A DNA stretch of 64,000 nt from Bacillota bacterium (GTDB taxonomy: Bacteria; Bacillota; Clostridia; Lachnospirales; Lachnospiraceae). The translations under genes were made by a program, and so were the position numbers. Under the pieces are notes generated by a model that made no database searches, was not told the DNA's origin, and saw only the letters and a program-made list of their open reading frames with translations. Of this stretch, positions 46,169-54,114 are shown in pieces; position 1 is the first letter of the stretch, and every line of letters begins with the position of its first letter. The stretch is taken from NCBI GenBank assembly GCA_023386815.1, contig JAEWIZ010000008.1:1-64000 (forward strand), written 5' to 3'.

Positions 46169-46905
46169 TGTACCGAGTTATGATCATTGATGATGAGATG
46201 TCTGCTCGCAGGTTGTTACAGGCATCTATAGACTGGCAATCGCTTGATATGGAATTGGTAGGCGAGGCAGCGAGTGGTATAGAGGCTATTAACATCATTG
46301 ATGAGTTAAGACCTGACATTGTTTTTGTCGACATTAACATGCCCTTTATGAATGGGATAGAATTCACACAGGTTGCAACGGAGCGATATACTGACTTGGT
46401 GATTATCATTTTAACAGGGTTTGATGATTTCGAGTATGCACGGCAGTGTGTTCGTCTGCCGGTGGTAGAGTATATGCTGAAACCGTTTGTCAGACAAGAG
46501 GTGACCGAGGTGTTAGTCAAGATAAAAGAAAGTATGGATAAACACAAAATTCGTACTCAGGAGATTGGAAGGGATATTACTACGTCTGATATCGAGCAGA
46601 TCATGAAGTATTTACGCGATAATTTCACAGATTCTAACATCAATCTTACCTCTGTGGCACTACATTTTGGATTTAATTCGAGCTATCTTAGCAGGAAATT
46701 TAAGCAGGAAACAGGAAAGAGCTTTGTCGAATTCCTAGTCAAGTGCCGGATGGAGCGGGCAATTGGGCTAGCCGGAACAGGCAAGAAGATGTTTTGTACT
46801 GCCGATGCTGTCGGCATCCCTGACCCGAACTATTTTGGGCGCTGCTTCAAAAAATATACGGGTATCAGCTATTCGGAATATGTCAGCTTGCATACCTTGC
46901 GGTAA
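46168..46905 (+). CDS. YesN-type response regulator with AraC DNA-binding domain, short form
   Basis: The 245-residue regulator has a receiver domain with phospho-acceptor Asp55 (IVFVDINMPFMNG) and LKPF, and an AraC-type double HTH at about residues 140-240 with FGFNSSYLSRKFKQETGKSF and PDPNYFGRCFKKYTGISYSEY. Usual YesN proteins are about twice as long; the middle region is missing. It most likely switches on the ABC importer genes upstream in response to its partner kinase. Confidence 0.9.
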   Translation: MYRVMIIDDEMSARRLLQASIDWQSLDMELVGEAASGIEAINIIDELRPDIVFVDINMPFMNGIEFTQVATERYTDLVIIILTGFDDFEYARQCVRLPVVEYMLKPFVRQEVTEVLVKIKESMDKHKIRTQEIGRDITTSDIEQIMKYLRDNFTDSNINLTSVALHFGFNSSYLSRKFKQETGKSFVEFLVKCRMERAIGLAGTGKKMFCTADAVGIPDPNYFGRCFKKYTGISYSEYVSLHTLR

Positions 46906-46921
46906 ATTTTTTTCGTATTAA

Positions 46922-47035
46922 GGTGAAAAGCCCCTAGAACTAGGCACTTTCGTGATTCGAAAGGACTACCTGTCAGAGTACAGGAAGTACCATCCGAAGA
47001 CCTGAAAAGTGAATGGTTGGAAGACATAGTCTTGT
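46922..47035 (+). ncRNA. Possible structured RNA after the two-component genes
   Basis: Four small stems follow in series: CCTAG/CTAGG (46933-46944), CTTTCG/CGAAAG (46947-46963), CCTGT/ACAGG (46969-46984) and ACCAT/ATGGT (46989-47017). The stretch is richer in GC than its flanks and has no reading frame. It could be an RNA or the end of a mobile element. Confidence 0.35.
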
Positions 47036-47061
47036 TTATTACTTTTTAGTAATAGAAAGTT

Positions 47062-47099
47062 CAATTGGGAAGCGAAGCAATTCGCTCCCAATTTTTTTG
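47062..47099 (+). terminator. Terminator downstream of the two-component operon
   Basis: An ATTGGGA-GCGAA / TTCGC-TCCCAAT stem with one bulged A and a GCAA loop is followed by TTTTTTT. Confidence 0.8.
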
Positions 47100-47126
47100 T
47101 ATAGCAGATAAAATAAACTACCTGCT

Positions 47127-47463
47127 ATGCAGTTAAGTTCCCGATTAGCTTTAGCTTCAAAAAATACTGGAAAACTATATATTTACTATAGAGAAAGGAA
47201 TATAAGTAGTTCTGATATAGAAAGATTAAGTAGTATTGAAAGTGGTAATCTTGAAATTGCACCAGAGGGATATCAGAAAGCCTGTACAGTCAAACTCAAT
47301 GAAGGAAGAAATAATGATAAAGCTATTTAGAGGTTTCAATAGATATTGGCTCTGAAAAAATTGGTATATATAAATATATAACATTATTTTTATTAATTAC
47401 TTCATTCATAATATTAGCATTAGTAGGTGTCCTTGAAATATTGAGGAGGCTCAGGTATCATTA
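47127..47463 (+). pseudogene. Decayed gene with a C-terminal membrane segment
   Basis: A 67-codon frame (47127-47330) is followed in another frame by an open stretch to about 47463, reading ...IDIGSEKIGIYKYI and a hydrophobic helix TLFLLITSFIILALVGVL. Two frames joined by a shift, with no ribosome site, suggest a broken gene for a protein ending in one membrane helix. The family is not recognisable. The call rests on reading only. Confidence 0.3.
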
Positions 47464-47490
47464 GATTCGAGATGTAGTTTCTTTTAAGAA

Positions 47491-47546
47491 AAGCCTAAGA
47501 GACCCTTATATTGACTGAAAGGTTGATATAAGGGTCTCTTAGGCTT
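47491..47546. terminator. Terminator of the flavin-binding protein gene
   Basis: A perfect 21-bp stem (47491-47511 with 47526-47546) has a 14-base loop. On the minus strand it is followed by TTCTTAAAAG, fitting termination of the gene ending at 47579. Confidence 0.8.
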
Positions 47547-47578
47547 ATATAGAAAGAACAGGTATCCAAATTCAAAGT

Positions 47579-47953
47579 TTAGAGTAATTGTTTTGCTGTA
47601 ACAACAGTTATTTCTAACACCCTATTTAAAAATGGATATTTTTCTTTCATCATATCGAATTCTGTACCAGTAGTAAGAAATTTTGCAGTTCCTACAATTT
47701 CAAAACCTGTGCCTTGGTAATTATTGTTGCCCATAACTTCCCTAGCACCTAGAGTAACTTTTACCTTACTATTTTGATTTACATCATTTTCTGTACTATG
47801 CATTCCAGCCGCAGGGATTAAAATTCTCTCATCATCAGTTACTTCTAAGTAGGAATTCCAAGTGCAAGTTACATGTGCTTCATCTGCGCTCCAGGATACG
47901 ATAGACACTACTCCTTCGTGTTTTAATACTTCATAAAATTTTTCAGTAAGCAT
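47579..47953 (-). CDS. Pyridoxamine 5'-phosphate oxidase-like FMN-binding protein
   Basis: The 124-residue product fits the small split-barrel flavin-binding family. It opens FYEVLKHEGVVSIVSW, has TWNSYLEVTDDERILIPAAG in the FMN-binding strands, and SKVKVTLGAREV in the dimer strand. It is too short for a true PdxH and probably is a flavin reductase or sensor. It diverges from an Rrf2 regulator gene, with an operator-like palindrome over its promoter, so it is probably controlled by that regulator. Confidence 0.8.
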   Translation of the reverse strand: MLTEKFYEVLKHEGVVSIVSWSADEAHVTCTWNSYLEVTDDERILIPAAGMHSTENDVNQNSKVKVTLGAREVMGNNNYQGTGFEIVGTAKFLTTGTEFDMMKEKYPFLNRVLEITVVTAKQLL

Positions 47954-48011
47954 TTTGTATTCCTTCTTTCTTATATATGGATAAAAATTATCGTGGATAG
48001 GTGGTATCTAT

Positions 48012-48041
48012 AATAGTACTATTTTATTTTCTTGTTGTCAA
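48012..48041 (-). promoter_or_regulatory. Promoter of the flavin-binding protein gene with overlapping palindrome
   Basis: On the minus strand TTGACA (48036-48041) and TACTAT (48013-48018) are 17 bases apart. The palindrome AATAGTACTATT (48012-48023) covers the -10 box, as a repressor site would. Confidence 0.6.
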
Positions 48042-48158
48042 CAGAAATATAATGTACAAGAGTATAGATTTAATACTGCATAATTATCTTGAATAAGAAA
48101 AAATAATAAGATATGATTAATAAAGGATAACAGACTATATATCAAGGGAGTAGGAATA

Positions 48159-48662
48159 ATGAAATTTTCAGTGGGAGTAGAATATGCAATACATTGCTTA
48201 TTATATATGGTAAATTTAGAAGAAGGTGAATCTGTGGGAATCAGGGATTTGGCGACTTTTCAAGGTGTCTCCGAAACTTATTTATCAAAGGTATTTGCGA
48301 AACTAAGTAAGTCAGGAATTATAAAATCTTTACCAGGTGCAAAAGGTGGTTATGCACTAGCTGGTCACGCAGAAGAAATAACATTTTGGGATGTTGTTGA
48401 AGCGGTAGAAGGGCGTGAACCTTTTTTTCAATGTGCAGAAATCAGACAAAACAATGTATTATTAGATAAAAAAAATTTACCAGATACCTATACCAAATGT
48501 CCTTGTCTAATAAAAGTTGTAATGTTAGAAGCAGAAAATGAAATGAAAAACTATTTAAGTAAAAAGACATTGGCATGGCTATATGATGAGGTATATAATA
48601 AAAAGCTCCCTAAAGATATGGAAAAAGAGATGATTGAATGGTTTGGTAAAAGCAGGAAGTAA
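48159..48662 (+). CDS. Rrf2-family transcriptional regulator
   Basis: The 167-residue product has the Rrf2 winged helix (YAIHCLLYM, VSETYLSKVFAKLSKSGII, GAKGGYALA). Three cysteines, at residues 92, 114 and 116, could bind an iron-sulfur cluster or sense redox state, as in IscR and NsrR, though the spacing differs. A ribosome site (AGGGAG) is just ahead. A small membrane protein gene follows 29 bp downstream. Confidence 0.88.
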   Translation: MKFSVGVEYAIHCLLYMVNLEEGESVGIRDLATFQGVSETYLSKVFAKLSKSGIIKSLPGAKGGYALAGHAEEITFWDVVEAVEGREPFFQCAEIRQNNVLLDKKNLPDTYTKCPCLIKVVMLEAENEMKNYLSKKTLAWLYDEVYNKKLPKDMEKEMIEWFGKSRK

Positions 48663-48691
48663 TCCATTGAGTATTTCAGGGGAGGTATCGG

Positions 48692-48940
48692 ATGAAAAAA
48701 TTTAAGTATAAATTAAATATGTTAGAGCCAGGATGGAAGATGGTAAAAGCGATTGGCATATTTGCAGTATTGGGTGTTATATTTTATATAGCCAAAATAG
48801 TTCTACTATGCTATATATTTATTGGTTTAGCAGTTCTCTTAGGAATTGTATTATGGTTATTACTGATTGTTGAAAGTTACCAAGATAGGGTACTAAATGA
48901 ACAAGCAATACAGGAAAGAAGAAAAAATGGTGACGATTAA
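48692..48940 (+). CDS. Small membrane protein
   Basis: The 82-residue product has two hydrophobic helices (about residues 18-36 and 38-60) and a charged tail. GGGGAGG precedes the ATG at 48692. It probably shares a transcript with the Rrf2 gene. I recognise no family. Confidence 0.6.
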   Translation: MKKFKYKLNMLEPGWKMVKAIGIFAVLGVIFYIAKIVLLCYIFIGLAVLLGIVLWLLLIVESYQDRVLNEQAIQERRKNGDD

Positions 48941-49372
48941 AATTGACAAGGAAAGAACATGGATATATTCACCGGTCAATAGTATAGTAATATAAGTTGA
49001 TATAAAATGCATTCGCTTGGAAGAACAGATAAAAGTTGCGATGAAAGATACATGAATCACTATGAAATGTTCCATCAAAGAAATAATAGGAGATAATAAA
49101 GGAATAAGACATTGAAGTTCCATGTCAGCTGATAAGGTTGATATGGAACTTTACTTGAAATTAAGTAGTCTTTTCTTTGGACCCATATCTTTACATATCT
49201 TCCTTTTTTATCTCCCACTTCCATAAACTCACTCATCCATTTTCCTCAGATTGTATTGCGCTTTACCAGTTAATATGTATGTTAGAATAGGAATATGATA
49301 TGTCATATATCATTTCAGATACAGGAAATACATGAAATACATAGGGGAAAGCTTTTAAAGCGGGAGGATGAA
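48941..49372. other. Intergenic stretch with one hairpin
   Basis: AAGTTCCAT (49115-49123) pairs with ATGGAACTT (49143-49151), followed by a weak T-tract, possibly ending the Rrf2 operon. Nothing else is evident. Confidence 0.4.
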
Positions 49373-52360
49373 ATGAAAATAATGAAACAAGCTCTGGCAC
49401 TGATTATTATGGTATGCCAGATCACAATGCTATTAACAATGTTGCCGCCGAATCACGTGAATGCTGCAACGGACACCTTAAAAAAGCGATTAAACAATTC
49501 AGTAGTCATAAGCACCAATTCTAACAAGGCCTTTGTAAACAATAAACAGGTTTGGATAAACTCTTCAAATCCGTTAAGTGCACCGGTCGTTGATGACAAA
49601 ACAACACTAATACCAATGAAATTTGCAGCAACAACCTTTAAGGCAGACATGAAGCTTAATAGTAAAACCAATGAGGTCACGATCAAATACGGTGGCAAGA
49701 CCTGCAAACTAAAATTGGGAAGCAACAAGATGAGCATCGGTAAAAAGAGTGTTAAGCTTTCAGAACCAGCTAAGAAGATACGTGGAGAAGTATATATACC
49801 GATGCAGGGTATTGTTGATAAAGTGTTTGGAAAGAAGATATTTACATATTCTAATGTTAAAGTGATAGGAAACAAAGCAAAGCCATTTAGTGCTAATACA
49901 GATAAGCGCTTGTTAAAAGAGCTTACTAATCTTTTTGATGAGACGCAGCTTAGTAAGAAAACGGTATATTCAAACAAGGTTCAAGCACTTGTACCCAATT
50001 CGTTTAAAATGATGGATCAGAATAAGATCAAAGATGAATTTGATCCAGAGGATTTACCTGATTCTGTTTATACGGATGATAGCGAGAGTGCGATTTTAGC
50101 TTTTTATTATTATGATGATATTAAAGCGGATAATGCCATGATCAGCGATTTTATGAAAGATATAGCAAAGAATAAGAATAAAAGTGATTTTCTGGCTAAC
50201 AATGATAAACTTTTAAGTACCTATTTAAATAAAGAGGATGGAATAACCACTGGTTACTATGAAGTAATTTCTAAGTATAGTGATGGCAAGGTTTATTCTT
50301 TAAATCTTTATACCGTGGTAGACAATCGGTTATTCTATTATATGTTCGCTTGTGAAAAGAAAGATATGAACAAGTGGCAAATTGCTGCTAGAACAATTGC
50401 TGATTCCGTTACAGCCGGGAATTTTCCTGATACAGAGACTTCTCCAAATATTGAAGGAGTAAAGCTTAGTTATAAAGTAACGGATGCACTCATGGACTCA
50501 AAGGATACCTATCTATATATTACTGAGAAAGAGAGCAAGAAATTACATAAAGTAAACTATTTGACAGGAGAAGAGACAAGTATTTCTTTTGCTTTTACTC
50601 CTGAACGAATGGCCGTAGATGATAGATATCTATATGTTACCTTAATGAAAAAGCCCCACAGCCCGTATATCTTTGATGAGGAACAGGAGGGAGCCATAGC
50701 AATCATTAACCTAGATACTTTTACAATGAAGGAACAATTTGATGTTGCAACAGATCCATACGGAATAGCTGTTGGAAGAGATGGATATCTATATGTATCC
50801 TCCGGCTCCGGGCAGCATACCACTTTAAAAAGTTATTCGATAAAATCCAAACAAGAAATGCATTCTACAATGATTAATGATGCTAGTATTATTGCTATGC
50901 ATCCGACCTTGGACAGAATTTATTCATTTGATTCCGGTTGTACTCCGACCGATGCTTATGCCTTTCATATAAAAGACGGTAAGTTTATCAATCGAGGTTA
51001 TGATTCACCTTATCATGGTGATTATCCCATGTCGGCTAGCTTTAAGATCTCTGCTGATGGTAAATACCTCTTTAATAATGCAGGAACCATCTTTGGTTGC
51101 AGCAATGCAGCTAATTATGATATGAAGTATATCACCAAGCTTGATGGCTCATTTACCTCAGTTGCATTTGTAACTGATAAGAATACCTTTTTTACTTCGA
51201 ATGCAGGTAAGGTAATTAATCAGTATGATTACTCAACCTTTCAGAAAGTAAAAAGTTATAAAATCCAAGGGGAAGGTCAGTATATCTTTTATAGAGATTC
51301 AAAAATCGTTGTCATATCGAAAGCTGCTAATAACTCCTTTTTTATTGAGTCATTGGTTGCTACTGATATGGGTAGTGGAACGAGGGATGACAATGGTAGC
51401 GGAACAACAGACCCTACGACCGGAGATACAACGGGAAATAATCCTGTGAATTTATTTTCTGCCAATGCTTCAATCTCAGATACGATTATGGATCCGGAAC
51501 AACCAATCATGTATGCAGTAGATCCTGCAAATTCAAAAGTATATGCGATTAATTATGTGACAAATACGAAAACTGAGCTTAGTTTGAATCTTCCTCCGGA
51601 ACGTATTGCTTATCAGAATGGTAAATTGTATGTAACACTTTTAAAGCACAGTCATAGTTCCTATTTCTTTGATGGGGATCAGTCGGGGGGAGTAGCAATT
51701 ATAGATGCGAAGAGCATGGCGCTAATCAATCAGTTTGATGTAGATATTGATCCATTTGATATCGACGTTGACAAGGACGGACCCATCTATATCTCATCAG
51801 GATCAGGGCAATGGACACGTATTAAAGTGTATTCCGAGCTTACCAAGCAAGAATTGGATTCAGCAATGATCAGACAGGGAAGTTATATTATATTAAATCC
51901 AGTGACTAGTAAATTATATGCGGTGGATACGGATACCTCGCCTAGGGATATTGAAGCATTTGTTATTAAGAAGGGGGATATCGTGGGTAACTACGATTCA
52001 CCTTATCACGGTGATTATCAAATGAATACAAATATACGCATTTCACCCGATAGCAAATATATTTTCAATGGAGCTGGAACCATCTTTTCCTGTGCGATTG
52101 ATCAAAAATCGGATATGAGGTATGTAAATAAGCTGAACAAAGGGTTTGTTGATATTGCCTTTGATCTGGAAAGTGATAAATTTTACACGGCTTTGAAGGG
52201 AAAGTATATATACTCCTATCAGTACTCAACCTTTACAGGGGTATCAACCTATAGATCAAAAGGTGAGGTGAAATATTTGTATTACAGAAGTGGTGAGCTG
52301 ATAGCAATGTCATTATCGGATGAGAATAGGTATTTTATTGAAAAGATTGATATAAGATAA
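49373..52360 (+). CDS. Large secreted protein: stalk domain plus two tandem beta-propeller-like halves
   Basis: The 995-residue product has a signal peptide (MKIMKQALALIIMVCQ..., cleavage near AATD). Residues about 35-160 resemble a copper-amine-oxidase N-terminal-like stalk domain (VDDKTTLIPMKFAATTF, GEVYIPMQG). After a middle domain, two homologous halves follow, about residues 363-688 and 711-995, each with YVTN/WD-like blade sequences. Both carry the motif YDSPYHGDY (near residues 541 and 873), PERxA...LYVTL and ISSGSGQ/VSSGSGQ. A Gly/Thr/Asp-rich linker joins them. GGGAGGATG sits before the ATG at 49373. It is probably a cell-surface binding protein. Confidence 0.8.
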   Translation: MKIMKQALALIIMVCQITMLLTMLPPNHVNAATDTLKKRLNNSVVISTNSNKAFVNNKQVWINSSNPLSAPVVDDKTTLIPMKFAATTFKADMKLNSKTNEVTIKYGGKTCKLKLGSNKMSIGKKSVKLSEPAKKIRGEVYIPMQGIVDKVFGKKIFTYSNVKVIGNKAKPFSANTDKRLLKELTNLFDETQLSKKTVYSNKVQALVPNSFKMMDQNKIKDEFDPEDLPDSVYTDDSESAILAFYYYDDIKADNAMISDFMKDIAKNKNKSDFLANNDKLLSTYLNKEDGITTGYYEVISKYSDGKVYSLNLYTVVDNRLFYYMFACEKKDMNKWQIAARTIADSVTAGNFPDTETSPNIEGVKLSYKVTDALMDSKDTYLYITEKESKKLHKVNYLTGEETSISFAFTPERMAVDDRYLYVTLMKKPHSPYIFDEEQEGAIAIINLDTFTMKEQFDVATDPYGIAVGRDGYLYVSSGSGQHTTLKSYSIKSKQEMHSTMINDASIIAMHPTLDRIYSFDSGCTPTDAYAFHIKDGKFINRGYDSPYHGDYPMSASFKISADGKYLFNNAGTIFGCSNAANYDMKYITKLDGSFTSVAFVTDKNTFFTSNAGKVINQYDYSTFQKVKSYKIQGEGQYIFYRDSKIVVISKAANNSFFIESLVATDMGSGTRDDNGSGTTDPTTGDTTGNNPVNLFSANASISDTIMDPEQPIMYAVDPANSKVYAINYVTNTKTELSLNLPPERIAYQNGKLYVTLLKHSHSSYFFDGDQSGGVAIIDAKSMALINQFDVDIDPFDIDVDKDGPIYISSGSGQWTRIKVYSELTKQELDSAMIRQGSYIILNPVTSKLYAVDTDTSPRDIEAFVIKKGDIVGNYDSPYHGDYQMNTNIRISPDSKYIFNGAGTIFSCAIDQKSDMRYVNKLNKGFVDIAFDLESDKFYTALKGKYIYSYQYSTFTGVSTYRSKGEVKYLYYRSGELIAMSLSDENRYFIEKIDIR

Positions 52361-52470
52361 AAAGGAGATTTTACTTTGATTTCATCCATTTATGAGTGAA
52401 AAAGTCATTTTAAAGATGAGAAAACAGATCTTACAATTAATGTTAGATAAAGAATATGCTTAAAGTTAAA

Positions 52471-52497
52471 AGCTGCCCGAGATTGGGCTGCTTTTTT
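52471..52497 (+). terminator. Terminator of the propeller-protein gene
   Basis: AGCTGCCC (52471-52478) pairs with GGGCTGCT (52485-52492) with one T-T mismatch and a T-tract follows. Confidence 0.7.
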
Positions 52498-52550
52498 ACA
52501 AAGATTACTGTTACTAAACAAGTATAGGAAGGAAAATTATTAGTATTATT

Positions 52551-52579
52551 TGACAGTACCTATTGAATGAATTAAAATT
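52551..52579 (+). promoter_or_regulatory. Sigma-A promoter of the first GPH-GH13 operon
   Basis: TTGACA (52551-52556) and TAAAAT (52574-52579) have a 17-base spacer. Confidence 0.6.
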
Positions 52580-52670
52580 AATTTAATAGTATTGAGGAGT
52601 AATCAATACATAAATATGTGTAAGGTACTTATTTCTGAAAATACAAAGAAGAGCTTGAAAGGAGCCGTAT

Positions 52671-54035
52671 TTGAATATGAGAACGAAAACAAATCATAAC
52701 CGCTATACGTTCGGACTTGGTACGATCGGCAGAGATATGCTATACACAATTGTAAGTATGTACATAATGTTTTATTTAACAGATATTCTAAATTTACCGG
52801 ATTCTACTATGTGGTGGATGACAGGTGCATTGACCATACTTCGTATCTTCGATGCTGTGAACGATCCAATCATGGGGATACTCGTAGATAATACCCATTC
52901 TCGGTTTGGAAAATTTAAGCCCTGGATTGTGATAGGGGGAATCGTAGGTGGAATTATTACTGTATTACTTTTCTTTGATTTTGGCTTGAGTGGAGCGGCT
53001 TATATCACAATGTTTGTAGTTCTCTATCTGCTATGGGATTTAACTTATGGTGCCAATGATATCGCTTATTGGTCCATGCTTCCTTCTCTGACCCTCGACC
53101 AGAAGGAACGTGAGAAAACAGGATCCTTTGCAAGAATTTGTGCAAATATTGGATTATTTGCAGTGGTTGTGGGAATTTTACCGGTAACTAACGCCTTGGG
53201 TGGAGACAAAAGAGCTTGGCAGATTACCGCAATTGCAATTGTGATAATCACCTGGGCATTTCTTTGCTTTACAGTGTTTGGAGTGAAAGAGGATAAGAGT
53301 ATTCTTGTAAAACAGGAATCAACCTCCCTTAAGGAAATGTTTCGTGTTCTCTTTAAGAATGACCAGTTATTGTTTACGGCTATTTCAATGGCATTATTTA
53401 TGATGGGTTATTGCACCACGACGAGTTTTGGGGTCTATTTTTTCAAATATGCTTTTAAAAATGAAGGAATGTACTCTGTATTTGCAGCCATCCTTGGAGT
53501 ATCACAGCTGGCAGCATTAGCAGTATTTCCTTTGTTCTCAAAGTGGTTTAGCAGAAAAAGCCTATATACATTTGCTACTGTATTAGTAGTAATAGGGTAT
53601 ACCATTTTCTTCTTTTCCCCAATGAATATGATATTTATCGGTGCAGCAGGTATTTTCCTTTTTGTAGGGCAGGCGTTCATACAATTGTTGATGCTGATGT
53701 TTTTGACTGATACGGTAGAGTATGGACAGTGGAAGTTGGGACATCGTAATGAAAGCATTACCTTCTCTGTGCAGCCGTTCATCAATAAAATTGGCGGAGC
53801 CATCGCAAATGGGATCGTCGGTGTGACTTTAATCATTTCAGGAATCAATGCCGCCAAAACACCAAATGATGTAACGGAATCCGGATTGTTGATTATGAAG
53901 TTGGCAATGTTGATTCTTCCCCTAATCTTTATTATGATTGGATATTTCATTTATCGTAGAAAATTTAAGATCGATAAGCAAATGTTTGATAAAATAATTT
54001 CAGAGCTGGCTGCCCGTGGTGAGATTCAGAAGTAA
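52671..54035 (+). CDS. GPH-family sugar:cation symporter
   Basis: The 454-residue protein has 12 membrane helices and is related to MelB. The family signature is seen in FDAVNDPIMGILVD and RFGKFKPWI. AAAGGAG lies about 6 bases before TTG 52671; ATG 52677 is an alternative at longer spacing. A GH13 enzyme gene follows 79 bp downstream, so the sugar is probably an alpha-glucoside. Na+ or H+ coupling cannot be told. Confidence 0.9.
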   Translation: MNMRTKTNHNRYTFGLGTIGRDMLYTIVSMYIMFYLTDILNLPDSTMWWMTGALTILRIFDAVNDPIMGILVDNTHSRFGKFKPWIVIGGIVGGIITVLLFFDFGLSGAAYITMFVVLYLLWDLTYGANDIAYWSMLPSLTLDQKEREKTGSFARICANIGLFAVVVGILPVTNALGGDKRAWQITAIAIVIITWAFLCFTVFGVKEDKSILVKQESTSLKEMFRVLFKNDQLLFTAISMALFMMGYCTTTSFGVYFFKYAFKNEGMYSVFAAILGVSQLAALAVFPLFSKWFSRKSLYTFATVLVVIGYTIFFFSPMNMIFIGAAGIFLFVGQAFIQLLMLMFLTDTVEYGQWKLGHRNESITFSVQPFINKIGGAIANGIVGVTLIISGINAAKTPNDVTESGLLIMKLAMLILPLIFIMIGYFIYRRKFKIDKQMFDKIISELAARGEIQK

Positions 54036-54114
54036 CGATAGGTAGCCCGAACATTTTAGGTTATCAGAAGGAGATTTTGATGTTACGTAGATTGTAATAA
54101 CTGGAGGGGTTCTA

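Larger units (their letters stand above)
52361..52670 (+). other. Intergenic region with terminator and promoter
   Basis: After the propeller gene there is a short frame with its own start (52393-52464, 23 codons) of doubtful worth. The terminator and promoter in this stretch are listed separately. Confidence 0.4.

Noticed and set aside
52393..52464. 23-codon frame after the propeller gene
   Set aside because: No proper ribosome site and too short to judge; noted only in passing.
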